Shown in pieces: positions 17,089 to 27,131 of a stretch of DNA of 64,000 bases; position 1 is the first letter of the stretch; each line of letters opens with the position of its first letter. The notes beneath the pieces were generated by a model. That model did not search any database, was not told the DNA's origin, and saw only the letters and a list, made by a program, of their open reading frames with translations. Both the position numbers and the translations under genes were made by a program. Location: positions 806,001 through 870,000 of the forward strand of contig NZ_LANS01000001.1 in the NCBI RefSeq assembly GCF_000964685.1, written 5' to 3'. This DNA comes from Anaplasma phagocytophilum str. Webster. Lineage in GTDB: Bacteria > Pseudomonadota > Alphaproteobacteria > Rickettsiales > Anaplasmataceae.

Positions 17089-17898
17089 TTATGCATAACC
17101 CCGCAAATGCTCCGGTATAGGATTAGAATCTAGCGGGCTGATGGATACCTGCATCGCAGAAGCAGCCTTGCGTTCTGTTACACTACCACACGTGGATTCC
17201 TGTTTTTCCGACATCTCAGAGGTAGAAGGTAAAGACGTGTCAAAGCAATCTGAGAATTCAATATGTAACTCAAATCTAGAGTCCCACAGTAGACGTGTCT
17301 CACCGTGCAAATAAGTTTTAGGGACTATACTGGATACTTCCCTAGCAACAATAATGTTACTATCACACGTCTTGAGTATCATACAGCCATGCAAGGTAAA
17401 AGAAGCAAAACCAGCAGTAGAACGTACCTTAGAGAGTGCAGAAGAGAACTTAGAAAACCTGGGCTTCAAAGGTTTGTTGCCAATAGTCATGATGAGAAGC
17501 AGAAACAACCTGCTGGCGATCTCATCCTGCAAATTACGAAAAACATCGTGCTTGATTACTACGTATCCGAAGGGAGTAAATTCCAAACAGCTGTCCAAAG
17601 CATTCTGTACATAGTGTAAGATACAGCTTAAGGACCGCTGCATATGCAGAGCTGTGCTGCTTAGCCTGCTTATCAGTATCTCCGGATGCTTGCAGTTATT
17701 TATAAAGTTCCGGTAAAAAGTTCGTCTGTATTTTGGGTCACTATTGCTAGGGTCTTCAATCCATGGTTGCTGATGTTGAATAGCATATTCTTGTATTTCC
17801 CGACGTGTAAAATCTAGCAAAGGTCTAATAATTGTCACATCCCCAATCACAGAGCGCTCCCTTATACCAGCAAGCCCATCTATGCCACTACCTCCCAT
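17089..17898 (-). pseudogene. tilS: 5'-truncated tRNA(Ile)-lysidine synthase (copy A)
   Basis: TilS converts the CAU-anticodon wobble C of tRNA(Ile2) to lysidine and is normally essential. This 269-codon frame begins at GGSGIDGLAGI, which corresponds to the 'RGSGxxGLxGM' segment in the middle of the catalytic domain. It continues with RPLLDFTRREIQEYA and WIEDPSNSD...RTFYRN, all family hallmarks. The N-terminal PP-loop (SGGxDS) and the HHxDDxxET metal motif are missing. The frame is closed by a stop about 13 codons upstream of the ATG, and no other frame supplies the missing part. An intact tilS must be elsewhere. Copy B at 55403-56212 is identical. Confidence 0.85.
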
Positions 17899-19069
17899 GA
17901 ATACCCATATCTTCCAGTGAAAAGTATGTAAAGATCGCTACGCAGTGAGTCAGAAATTTATACAGTTAGTTAAACGCTATTCTAAGCCCAAGCCCTTTTC
18001 TCCAGACCTAAAGTGCACACATATAATTAATTATCCTCACAGACGCCACTTGATCATGTCCTATATCAATCGTACTAAAGATGTATTGCAGTGCAAAAGA
18101 CTCAAATGCAAAGCTCAATCTGGATGCACATTTCACTAAAATCTATGCTATGATGGATAGGTAACTAAAACTACCTTGCGCACCTTTACATAGGACTAGA
18201 GTTTAAAGAAAATAAAAGTTCAGAGTGACAATGAACAAGAAAAAGTAGATGGAAGAACTGCGAGAAAAAATGAACAAAGCAGAGAGCTAGAAAACCAGCT
18301 CAGCCACAAGGGTTACACTGAGTATAAAACATATATCAGAGCGTCTTTCAAGTTATGTATACCTATATAAGCACAACTCCGCACTATATAAAACACACTA
18401 TCATCAAGCATATAGCGTAGCGATATACAGATACAGCAAAGATCCCAAACTAACAAAAATCGGTTATTTTCTATGATGCATACTTCCTTACTGAAGCTCA
18501 GCAGCCTCAGTATGGTACTTCAGCCTCAGACAATAAGCTGTAAATCAATCGCTTTGCAAAGCGCTATAGCCTCACCGAAGTCTCTCGAGACTTCAAACAT
18601 TCCTACAGCACAAGACACACTAACCTCTTATTACATCACTCCTCATACCAGATCAGCAGCATAACATATAATCACGCATCCCAATCACGCGCTAATAAAA
18701 GAACCTGCCCGCCAATCACAGCCCAGCACTGCAGCACGAGACGTATTAACCCCTTTTCCTTTAGCACTTAGATTCAGCATGACAACCCCAGCATTACTCC
18801 GTCCGGTTCCATAAACGCTCCTAATGTAGTAGACCATTCCACACCTTAAGACCTAGATCTCAACACCAGTAAAGCTCACCTTTTGAGTATAACTTCGAAG
18901 TCAAACTACACACTACATCCGCCGTAAGGCATCTAACACGACGCCCCCCGATACCACTATCACCTCCCGCCATGACAACGGTAGAATAACACCATTCATG
19001 AAAAAAACCGCCTATCACCGCACTGCAGAGAACGCCGTCAGCTATTCATAACTCTTGTAAAACTGAGAA
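17899..19069. other. Non-coding stretch within repeat copy A
   Basis: No intact gene. About 18195-18370 on the plus strand reads a hydrophilic peptide (VQSDNEQEKVDGRTARKNEQ, RELENQLSHKGYTEYKTYI) without a start codon, and a 63-codon frame follows at 18473-18664. They may be parts of one decayed gene. The rest is C-rich with no feature I can support. The same sequence is in copy B. Confidence 0.4.
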
Positions 19070-19456
19070 CTAGCTATTAGCAGGCTTTGGCCGAGTAGTA
19101 TTAGCGCTTTCCTTATTTAAAACTTCCGAAACAGATGACCTCAATATCTTAATTTCTACGCCATTTGAAATTTCGATGTGCAGCACAGATGGATTATTAG
19201 AATCTACCTTTGTAATAGTCCCATATAAACCACCAGCAGCAACAACCTTATCACCCCTTTTTAAGCTTTCCAAAAGCTTGTTGTGCTCCTTGAGTTTCTT
19301 TTGTTGAGGACGAATCACCAGAAAGTAAAAAACACCGAATATTAGAACTAGTGGAATAAAACCAGCAATAGAAGCCCCGATTCCAGCCGCAGGTGCCGCA
19401 GCAGTAGAAGGATCCGCCGCATAAACATCAGTAAACGAAAGCATTGATCTCACCAC
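19070..19456 (-). CDS. yajC: Sec translocon accessory protein YajC
   Basis: YajC is a single-span inner membrane protein associated with SecDF-YidC. The 128-residue product has one transmembrane segment near residues 30-52 (IPLVLIFGVFYFLVIRP), followed at once by the hallmark RPQQKKLKEH and then GDKVVAAGGLYGTI.KVDS. The N-terminal ~28 residues are Ala/Pro-rich. The last ~24 codons lie inside the 2.77-kb repeat, so a 3' fragment also occurs at 57384-57455, but only this copy is complete. No secD or secF lies adjacent. Confidence 0.95.
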   Translation of the reverse strand: MVRSMLSFTDVYAADPSTAAAPAAGIGASIAGFIPLVLIFGVFYFLVIRPQQKKLKEHNKLLESLKRGDKVVAAGGLYGTITKVDSNNPSVLHIEISNGVEIKILRSSVSEVLNKESANTTRPKPANS

Positions 19457-19683
19457 GTATTATCAAGATCGCACTCTATCAAAGCTCAAGACTACTGTCA
19501 AGAAAAGCGCGAGCCAACACATCTTCCACACTATTTGAGGAATCGCTACCTATGTAATGCACAAAAATGACACCAGAAAAACACAACCCCCCAAATTACC
19601 ACTTTGTACAGAGGTACTGCCAGTAAACAACAACTTCGTTTGCCTAGCTACCGCGCTTCAACTATCCCTCCTATTCCTCCAAG

Positions 19684-20940
19684 TCAGGAGCCTATGTCAT
19701 ACCGATACATACCACCAGGCCAATCCAGCAAATCAAGCGCTGCATAAACCTGGTGTTTTGCTGCATCAAGATCATCGGCAGAAGCAACTACATTTAAAAC
19801 TCTTCCCCCATCTGCAACCCAAGCATTGCCAACGCGCTTTGTTCCTGCGTGAAAAACTTGCACATTAGGACACTTTGCGACCGCATCTAGGCCATTTATA
19901 ACAGAACCAGTCTCGCATTTATCAGGATAGCCCTTACTAGCAGCTACAACACAAACAACAGACTTCCGATTCAATTCCACAACCTCACTACCCAACCTGC
20001 CTTTAGCGGTAAGCGACATAAGTCTCAACAAATCTGAATCCAGCCTAGGCAGGATCGCTTGCGTCTCAGGATCGCCAAACCGAACATTATACTCTAGAAG
20101 ATACGGCTCATTTTTTCTAATCATGATGCCGGCAAATAAGAGACCCCTATACCGAATTCCCATGTTGTACATCGCCTTTATCGTAGGATATACAATCTTC
20201 TGTACAATCAGATGCTCCATCTCAGGCGTCATTATGTTTGGTGATGAGTAAGAACCCATGCCCCCAGTATTCGGACCTTTATTTCCATCGTACAGCGTCT
20301 TATAGTCCTGCACAGCGCCGAGAACAACCGGATTCGTGCCATCTATAAGAGTTAGGAAACTGAGCTCTTTTCCCTCCAAAAATTCCTCAATTACCACAGC
20401 ATCACCAGCTTTGCCAAATTTGCCATGTACAAGCATAGATTCCAATGCATCATATGCTTCATCATGGGTCCGGCATACAACCACGCCTTTCCCTTTTGCA
20501 GGGCCATCCGCCTTCACCACTAAAGGAAGCTTGCTACGTTTTACATACTGTTTTGCAGCATTTATATCCATAAAATAGCCATACCGTGCCGTTGGTATGT
20601 GATATCTAGAACAAAGCTCCTTCGTAAACCCTTTTGAGGCTTCTAACCTAGACGCAGCTTTGGAAGGGCCAAAAACGAAGATTCCCTCGTCGCTTAGAGC
20701 ATCGGCCAAGCCATTTATTAGTGGCTGTTCCGGACCCACAACGATCAAATCTATCTTTTCCTGCTTGCACAGCTGTACTACTTCTACAAAATTGTCAACA
20801 TTTACGTCTACCAAGGTAGCCAGATCTGACATTGCTTCACGACCAGGTGCAACGAACAGACGCTCCAACATCGGTGAACGACTAAGACAACTCAGTAAAG
20901 CATGCTCTCTTCCACCAGAGCCTATAACAAGAACATTCAT
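19684..20940 (-). CDS. purD: Phosphoribosylamine-glycine ligase (GAR synthetase)
   Basis: PurD joins phosphoribosylamine and glycine using ATP, step two of purine synthesis; it depends on PRPP made by Prs. The 418-residue product is typical. It has N-terminal [13 protein letters not shown] and [13 protein letters not shown], a central ATP-grasp domain with [38 protein letters not shown] and [12 protein letters not shown], and a C-terminal domain with FHAGTK..G. De novo purine synthesis is retained in Anaplasmataceae, unlike Rickettsia. It is divergent from bamD, with about 170 bases between. Confidence 0.97.
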   Translation of the reverse strand: MNVLVIGSGGREHALLSCLSRSPMLERLFVAPGREAMSDLATLVDVNVDNFVEVVQLCKQEKIDLIVVGPEQPLINGLADALSDEGIFVFGPSKAASRLEASKGFTKELCSRYHIPTARYGYFMDINAAKQYVKRSKLPLVVKADGPAKGKGVVVCRTHDEAYDALESMLVHGKFGKAGDAVVIEEFLEGKELSFLTLIDGTNPVVLGAVQDYKTLYDGNKGPNTGGMGSYSSPNIMTPEMEHLIVQKIVYPTIKAMYNMGIRYRGLLFAGIMIRKNEPYLLEYNVRFGDPETQAILPRLDSDLLRLMSLTAKGRLGSEVVELNRKSVVCVVAASKGYPDKCETGSVINGLDAVAKCPNVQVFHAGTKRVGNAWVADGGRVLNVVASADDLDAAKHQVYAALDLLDWPGGMYRYDIGS

Positions 20941-21113
20941 AATGCCTCCAAAAAGAGACTACTACTAAAGCAACATCACAGCGTACGCTATCATAAATGC
21001 CATACTTGTCAACGAGTTTAGACATTGTAGCTTCGATCAGTATATTAAGGCTTGCCCCGTTATGGTCTTTGTGATTAAATCGCGCGAGCGTGGGGTTTTT
21101 TCTGGTGCTACTA

Positions 21114-21815
21114 ATGAGTCTTCGTGGAGTTTTCTTTGTACTTTTCACTGTCCTTGCAGTATTTTCGGGAAGTGTTCATGCTGATGAAGCTATAGACGAA
21201 GGTGGCGTGCACGGCCTTTATGACCGAGCGTCAGTCCTATTCGAGAAGAAGAAGTACAAGGATGCCATAGCGATATTAAATAAAATAGAAGCCCTATATC
21301 CATTCTCTCAGGTAGCAATAGATGGGAGTTTGATGTCCGCAGAGGCGAATTATGAACTAGGAAATTATCGTGAAGCTGCAACCCTTGTCGAAGGGTATAT
21401 CGGCATATACCCCAATAGTCCTGTTATCGATTATGCATACTACATAAGGATCGCGTCCAAATACATGCTGGTTCCCGATTTAGGTCTTGATGATTCCATA
21501 GCGAAAGAAGTCCTAGAATACGCTGCAGAGTTTGTAAAGATGTTTCCAGAATCTGAGTACCTTGCCCCTGTGCAAGAGAAGCTGGGTCACCTCAGGAATC
21601 ATGTAGCAGCTAAGGAGTTTCTGACAGGAAGATTCTATATGAAGCGCGGAGAGTATATAGCAGCTATAAAGAGATTTTCCACACTTGTTAGGGAATACCC
21701 TGATTCAGCATATTTTCAAGAAGGTATGTACAGGTTGTCAGAGGCGTATAGCGCTATAGGCGATAAGGATACAGCGAGTGTGTACACCAACATGTTGGCA
21801 GGCCCAGAAGCGTAA
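21114..21815 (+). CDS. bamD: Outer membrane assembly factor BamD (ComL/YfiO), without lipobox
   Basis: BamD is the essential partner of BamA in inserting beta-barrels such as P44. Residues 25-230 contain tetratricopeptide-like helices: YDRASVLFEKKKYKDAIAIL, NKIEALYPFSQVAIDG, YREAATLVEGYIGIYPNS, and a C-terminal YPDSAYFQEGMYRLSEAY. The ATG at 21114 is chosen because it begins a signal peptide; a GTG 24 bases upstream would add eight residues. BamD is normally a lipoprotein, but the signal region here (VFSGSVHA/DEA) has no Cys and looks like a signal peptidase I site. So the protein may be periplasmic rather than lipid-anchored, or the anchor is provided otherwise. Confidence 0.88.
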   Translation: MSLRGVFFVLFTVLAVFSGSVHADEAIDEGGVHGLYDRASVLFEKKKYKDAIAILNKIEALYPFSQVAIDGSLMSAEANYELGNYREAATLVEGYIGIYPNSPVIDYAYYIRIASKYMLVPDLGLDDSIAKEVLEYAAEFVKMFPESEYLAPVQEKLGHLRNHVAAKEFLTGRFYMKRGEYIAAIKRFSTLVREYPDSAYFQEGMYRLSEAYSAIGDKDTASVYTNMLAGPEA

Positions 21816-21854
21816 TTAATTTGGGCGCTAGCTAGAAGTGAGTCAAAGGGAACT

Positions 21855-22745
21855 TTAAGAACACAGCGCAATTGCTGAGAAGATGAGGAATAAGTAGTAA
21901 ATAGAAAAACTAAAAAGCCCCATGCAAGCCTTTGGCGATGGTTCACCAACTTCTTTTAATAAACAGTACGCGTGAGTCAGAAATACTGCTCCCAAACTTG
22001 TAGCAATGATTTCATACAGCACTGTCTCTGCCACATATAGACCAGGTAATAAAGCTACAATAAAGAGAAGTAGGCTGTAGCCCATAATATGATTCTTCGT
22101 CGATTGAACGCTATAGACCGACAGCATTGGAATCCCAGCAAGTTTGTACTCATCGCGGTTGAGTAACGAGAGTGCCCAGAAGTGCGGAGGAGTCCATAAA
22201 AATATTATCATGAATAGTAGCAGACTCTCTATCGAAGGTATACCTGTTACCGATGTCCACCCAATAACAGGGGGAAACGCCCCAGCTATTCCACCAATTA
22301 CTATGTTTTGCGGTGTTCTCCTCTTAAGCACCATAGTATATACAACAGCATAGAAGGCAATACTACAAGCTAACAGTATTGCAGACACGTAGTTCACCGT
22401 GAGCGACATTATGAACACTGAGAGAAGCGATAAAGCTAGACCACACTCCAACGCCTGCGCACGCGATATTCTTCCAGAAGGAATAGGACGCGTTTTAGTC
22501 CTAGACATTACGGCATCGATATCACTATCGAACCACATATTCAACGCTCCAGCAGCACCCGACCCCATAGCAATACACAAGGCTGACACAAGACCGATAA
22601 GCGGATGTATTGTTCCGGGAGCCATGATCATACCAGTAGAAGCCGTGAAAACTACCAAGTACATGATTCTAGGCTTTAAAAGCTGCCAATAGTCTCTCGC
22701 TGTAGAAAGAGCAAAGTGTTGTGGAACACCCATCATGAGCACCAA
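21855..22745 (-). CDS. ctaB: Protoheme IX farnesyltransferase
   Basis: CtaB (Cox10) attaches a farnesyl chain to heme b to make heme O, the precursor of heme A for cytochrome oxidase. It is 296 residues with several hydrophobic spans and the UbiA-superfamily motifs NMWFDSDIDAVMSRTKTRP (first Asp-rich loop) and LLNRDEYKLAGIPML (second). It follows coxA by 12 bases on the same strand, at the 3' end of a coxB-coxA-ctaB operon. ctaG and coxC are not in the window; sco1 is at 61.4 kb. Confidence 0.96.
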   Translation of the reverse strand: MVLMMGVPQHFALSTARDYWQLLKPRIMYLVVFTASTGMIMAPGTIHPLIGLVSALCIAMGSGAAGALNMWFDSDIDAVMSRTKTRPIPSGRISRAQALECGLALSLLSVFIMSLTVNYVSAILLACSIAFYAVVYTMVLKRRTPQNIVIGGIAGAFPPVIGWTSVTGIPSIESLLLFMIIFLWTPPHFWALSLLNRDEYKLAGIPMLSVYSVQSTKNHIMGYSLLLFIVALLPGLYVAETVLYEIIATSLGAVFLTHAYCLLKEVGEPSPKACMGLFSFSIYYLFLIFSAIALCS

Positions 22746-22757
22746 TAGAAATCTACA

Positions 22758-24326
22758 CTAGTCCACATGAGGTATTTCTTCGAAGGTGTGAAACGGAGCA
22801 GGCGACGGCAACGTCCACTCTAAAGTATCACCACCCCACGGATTAGCAGGAGCCTTTTCCCCCTTCCTCAGAGTGTATATCACTATAGCTATAAAAAATA
22901 TAACAGATATGAAAGACAACAATGCCCCCACAGAGGATATATAATTCCATGGAATGAAAGCATCAGGATAGTCAGGTATTCTCCTCGGCATTCCAGCAAG
23001 CCCCAAAAAGTGCTGCGGAAAGAACGTTATGTTTGTCGCAAGAAAAGTGAACCAAAAATGTATCTTCCCCATAGATTCAGGATACTGTCTACCAGAAATC
23101 TTCCCTATCCAATAGTAGAACCCTGCATAAGCAGCGAACAGCGCTGCTATAGACATCACGTAGTGAAAATGCGCAACCACATAATATGTGTCATGCAAAA
23201 CCCTATCTATGCCACCATGCGATACTATAATGCCAGTCAAGCCTCCCACAGTGAAAACAAAAATGAACCCTATCGCGAAAAGCATAGGAGTCTTAAATTC
23301 TATCTTTCCACCCCACATTGTAGCAATCCAACTAAACACCTTTACGCCAGTAAGCACACCGATCAGCATTGTAGTCACGCTGTAGTAAGTTACTAACTCC
23401 GCACTTATTCCAGTCGTGAACATGTGATGCGCCCAGACAACCAATCCTACAGTAGCTATACCAACAAGCGCAAAAACCATGCCTAAGTAGCCAAACACAG
23501 CCTTATGCGAAAAAGTTGATACTATCTGACTAACTATACCAAAAGCAGGGAAGATAATGACATAAACCTCCGGATGCCCAAAAAACCAGAACAAATGCTG
23601 AAACAATATGGGATCACCGCCACCAGCAGGATTAAAAAAGCCAGTACCAAAATTACGATCCGTTAAAAGCATCGTTATAGCACCAGCCAGCACCGGAAGA
23701 GAAACTATTAACATGAAGGAAGTTAACAAAATCGTCCACACAAACAACGGCATTTTCATTAAAGTCATGCCGTGTGCACGCATATTAAAAATAGTAACAA
23801 TAAAATTTATTGATCCAACTATTGAAGAAATTCCAGCAACATGCAACGCAAGTATTGCCATATCTACAGCAGCATCAGGATGTGACCCAAGATATGAAAG
23901 AGGAGGATAAAGAGTCCACCCTGTACCCGGCCCATCACCTATAAACACAGAGCATATTAATAACGCAAGTGACGAAACCAGCATCCAAAAACTTAGGTTA
24001 TTAAGCCGCGGAAACGCCATATCCGGAGCCCCTATTAGGAGAGGCACAAACCAGTTACCAAACCCCCCAGTCAGAGCTGGCATTATCATAAAGAACACCA
24101 TGATTAACGCATGCCCCGTCACCATCACATTATATAGCTGATAGTTACCATTTAACACATCAATATGCGCCAACTGAGCCCGCAGAATCAAAGATAAAAG
24201 CCCCCCGACAACTCCCCCGATGATAGAAAAAATTATGTACATCGAACCTATATCCTTGTGGTTTGTCGAGAATAACCAACGTCTCCAACCCTTAGGCACA
24301 TGCTCTACATCCATAATGCTCCCCAT
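22758..24326 (-). CDS. coxA: Cytochrome c oxidase subunit I
   Basis: Catalytic subunit of the aa3-type oxidase in the inner membrane. It is 522 residues with 12 expected membrane spans. Visible signatures are [15 protein letters not shown] at the N-terminus, the heme a ligand region [11 protein letters not shown], the CuB and cross-link motif [21 protein letters not shown], and [13 protein letters not shown] with the heme ligands. The K-channel and D-channel regions appear intact (for example [11 protein letters not shown]). It is in an operon with coxB upstream and ctaB downstream. Confidence 0.98.
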   Translation of the reverse strand: MGSIMDVEHVPKGWRRWLFSTNHKDIGSMYIIFSIIGGVVGGLLSLILRAQLAHIDVLNGNYQLYNVMVTGHALIMVFFMIMPALTGGFGNWFVPLLIGAPDMAFPRLNNLSFWMLVSSLALLICSVFIGDGPGTGWTLYPPLSYLGSHPDAAVDMAILALHVAGISSIVGSINFIVTIFNMRAHGMTLMKMPLFVWTILLTSFMLIVSLPVLAGAITMLLTDRNFGTGFFNPAGGGDPILFQHLFWFFGHPEVYVIIFPAFGIVSQIVSTFSHKAVFGYLGMVFALVGIATVGLVVWAHHMFTTGISAELVTYYSVTTMLIGVLTGVKVFSWIATMWGGKIEFKTPMLFAIGFIFVFTVGGLTGIIVSHGGIDRVLHDTYYVVAHFHYVMSIAALFAAYAGFYYWIGKISGRQYPESMGKIHFWFTFLATNITFFPQHFLGLAGMPRRIPDYPDAFIPWNYISSVGALLSFISVIFFIAIVIYTLRKGEKAPANPWGGDTLEWTLPSPAPFHTFEEIPHVD

Positions 24327-24376
24327 TCACACTCGGAAAAAACAAAACGCGACCACTATAAGTGATCGCAACGCAC

Positions 24377-25165
24377 TCAAGACTCTACCTTCTTTTGCGC
24401 CAACCAAGCTTCAAACTGTTCCTGAGTCACAGCTTCTACCACTATAGGCATAAAACCGTGCAATCTTCCACAAAGCTCAGAACACTGTCCATAATAAACA
24501 CCAGGCTCCTTCACTAAGAACCAAGCCTCATTCAACCTACCAGGCACTGCATCTACTTTCACCCCTAAAGCAGGCACAGCCCAGCTATGTATAACATCAC
24601 CACTGGTAGTCTGTAACAAAATGGTCTTGTTGACAGGCACAACCATTCTATGATCTACCTCAAGCAATCGCAGTTCATCCCCTGTTATTTCGGAATCAGC
24701 CTTCATATAGCTATCAAAGCTTATGTCATTTTCGGGGTACACATAGGACCAGTACCACTGATAGCCTATAGCTTTAACGACGAAATCTGCTTTGGGCAAC
24801 TTCTGCTCGTACCTAATAAGCTTGACATTACTAAATGTCAAGAAACCAACGATCAGCAAAGGTATCAGCGTCCACAGTATTTCAAGAACAACATTGTGAG
24901 AATGCTTTCTGTTAAATTCTACTTGCTCCCCAGGCTTCTTTCTATACTTCACCAGCACATATGCGAGAAGAACAAAAACCAGGATGACTACAGCAGACAT
25001 TACAATCATAACGAAATTGTGAGACTTCTGTATAGCCTCCATAATTTCCGTTGCGGGTTCTTGAAACCCAAATTGCCACGGCTTCGGAGCGCCTGCCTCT
25101 GCGTTGCAAGACAGGAAAAAGCTAAAGCAACAAAACGCAACACTGATGAGAAATGCGCGAAGCAT
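24377..25165 (-). CDS. coxB: Cytochrome c oxidase subunit II
   Basis: Subunit II carries the CuA centre that takes electrons from cytochrome c. The 262-residue product starts with a signal peptide (FLISVAFCCFSFFLSCNAEA), has two membrane spans (about 50-75 and 95-115), then a cupredoxin domain. CuA ligands are visible in DVIHSWAVPALGVKVDAVPG and YYGQCSELCGRLHGFMPI, and the aromatic electron-entry patch in YQWYWSYVYPE. It is the first gene of the coxB-coxA-ctaB operon; about 50 bases separate it from coxA. Confidence 0.98.
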   Translation of the reverse strand: MLRAFLISVAFCCFSFFLSCNAEAGAPKPWQFGFQEPATEIMEAIQKSHNFVMIVMSAVVILVFVLLAYVLVKYRKKPGEQVEFNRKHSHNVVLEILWTLIPLLIVGFLTFSNVKLIRYEQKLPKADFVVKAIGYQWYWSYVYPENDISFDSYMKADSEITGDELRLLEVDHRMVVPVNKTILLQTTSGDVIHSWAVPALGVKVDAVPGRLNEAWFLVKEPGVYYGQCSELCGRLHGFMPIVVEAVTQEQFEAWLAQKKVES

Positions 25166-25718
25166 AAGGAAAAAGCCTAGTATGAAGCCAAAAATCTAAC
25201 AATCAATCATACATTTAGGTTGTAGGAATGCAAGGTTTTTGTTATTCAACGACACGTGGGACTAGGGCATGTTTTGCCTATGCAAGGGAGAAAAAAGCTA
25301 TAGGTGGACCTGTAGTTTGTGAGGAGGATTGCAATTACATAGATGCCTCTGCATGGTATGAGTTCTGCCTCATGGATGAGAGATTTATTGCGTAGGATAT
25401 TGGAATACCTAGCGATTCATATGTAATTCGCACACATACCTGTGTATTTGAAGGTAACTTATTAATACCGCATGGTGAAACTTTCTGTAATTATACCAGT
25501 CTCTAAGAATCAGCATCTCGCTCTGAAGTTATTCCATACGAAGAAATATCCTTGTAGTTCAGTATTGGGATAACGTCTTCGCTATGAGATTCTATTTCCA
25601 ACTCTCGCAGGGTGTAATTCCCTGCATCTCGTAAAACATGCAATCATGCCCGAAGTTAAGCAGGTGCGTTAGTAGCTTGTTTTGTATTCCTGCAGAGGTA
25701 TAAGAAGCCTTCCAAACC
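25166..25718. other. Intergenic between coxB and the p44 donor cluster
   Basis: No gene seen. The right half (about 25340-25680) resembles other sequences next to p44 donors, for example 48220-48350: both carry TATTGCG(T/C)AGG, CTAG.GATT/C.TATATGTAAT and GCATGGT(G/A)A. It is therefore shared p44-linked spacer DNA. Confidence 0.45.
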
Positions 25719-26345
25719 TCAAAGTAACCAGCATACCCAGAGTTCAAGCGCCATCACGGAAGTAGAAGAAACCGCCCTAATCTCAACAACCTCACCGCCT
25801 TCAATAGTTTTAGCGAGTAGCCCAGCTACTATGGTTTTTTCGTCAGAGGTGAGCTTTGTGAGGTCTGTGGCTACGGCTTTGGCGTTTCCATTGTGTGTGC
25901 CATCCACGTTGTTAGTGCTGCTCCCACTGTGTATCTTGCCCGTAGGCCAGTTTTTACCTTCTTCCACTTTCGTTTCGCTTACAAACCTATTCAATCCCCC
26001 TGCTTTGTTTCCTGCAGCCTCATCAGGAAAACCACTACATTGTGCCGTTGCTGTTGCCGCTGTTGGCTTTTCAGTATAGCTAGCTACAGTATTATTTTTT
26101 GTTGTCTCACTATTCCCCTTCGCATGGCTCCCACTACAAACCTTCTTATCAATATTAGGGTTAGAAATCTCCACGGCCTTAGCAAACTGAACGATGTCCT
26201 TACCGGAGGTTTTGGCAAGAGCAGCAGCAAGGTTATCAGTCTGCCCAGTAACAACATCATAAGCTAACTCCTTAGCTAGTAGATATACTGTATCTACTTC
26301 ATTTCTCTAATAATACTCTTCCACTATCCCTTATACCCTTGGTCT
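25719..26345 (-). pseudogene. p44: Silent p44/msp2 donor 1
   Basis: Partial P44 gene without start codon or 3' end. The 5' flank carries the constant [20 protein letters not shown] and [17 protein letters not shown]. The private hypervariable core runs from [14 protein letters not shown] to [11 protein letters not shown]. The 3' flank is the constant [20 protein letters not shown] and [11 protein letters not shown]. It then departs into an unrelated 10-residue tail shared with donors 2 and 4 (LELWVCW). A frameshift breaks the 5' end near TKGIRDSG. Such copies serve as donors for gene conversion into the p44 expression site. Confidence 0.92.
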
Positions 26346-26510
26346 TCCTTTTTAATAATCAGATATATTGTGTAAGCCCTTGGTATAGCTAGCGATTCAT
26401 GGGTCACTGACATACTTCCCAGTATTTTCGAACCGGAACGATATCCTCACAGTTCGGTATTGGGATAACATCTTCACCGTGAGACTATATCGGTATAACT
26501 TCCCAATACC

Positions 26511-27078
26511 TCAAAGTAACCAGCATACCCAGAGTTCAAGCGCCATCACGGAAGTAGAAGAAACCGCCCTAATCTCAACAACCTCACCGCCTTCAATAGT
26601 TTTAGCGAGTAGCCCAGCTACTATGGTTTTTTCGTCACTATTAAGAGCTACTAGGTCCGTGGCTACGGCTTTGGCGTTACTATTTTGCTCATTTTCCTTC
26701 GCAGCGCTACTACCTGTATAACTACCCGTAGGCCAATGCTTGTTGTCCTGAAGTACTACCTCTTTCGCAAAGGTACTAAACTTATTCTCCCCTTTCGTCG
26801 TTAGACCACTGCACTGTGCTGTATTGTTATCCGTGTTTGACGCTAGGTTTGTACTGAACGTTGTCGCAGTGGTATCCCCTCCTTTAGCATGGCTCCCAGT
26901 ACAAACCTGCTTATCGATATTAGGGGCAGAAATTTTCACAGCATTCGCAAACTGAACAAAGTCTTTACCGGAAGTTTTGGCAAGAGCAGCAGTAAGCTTA
27001 TCAGTCTGCCCAGTAACAACATCATAAGCTAACTCCTTAGCTAGTAGATATACTGTATCTGCTTCATCTTCCTCATTT
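26511..27078 (-). pseudogene. p44: Silent p44/msp2 donor 2
   Basis: Same architecture as donor 1. The 5' flank from [18 protein letters not shown] to [11 protein letters not shown] is intact. The core between [14 protein letters not shown] and [14 protein letters not shown] belongs to the HWPTG type. The 3' flank ends at SSTSVM and then the same LELWVCW tail. The codons preceding DEAD are truncated. It has no start codon. Confidence 0.92.
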
Positions 27079-27131
27079 TAATAATGAGAGTTATTACGTG
27101 GGCTTTTAGTGTACCTATCAATTTGTAGGTA

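Larger units (their letters stand above)
16376..19141. repeat. 2,766-bp direct repeat, copy A
   Basis: This copy matches 54690-57455 at a constant offset of 38,314 bases. I saw one difference (C at 18866, G at 57180) and no gaps. It holds the alaS 3' end, a small minus-strand frame, a 5'-truncated tilS, a non-coding stretch and the 3' end of yajC. At its right edge it runs into the intact yajC; at its left edge it cuts the alaS fragment. No transposase, terminal inverted repeats or target duplication are visible, so it is not an insertion sequence. Confidence 0.97.

Noticed and set aside
23010-23396. 128-codon frame antisense to coxA
   Set aside because: Shadow frame within cytochrome oxidase subunit I.
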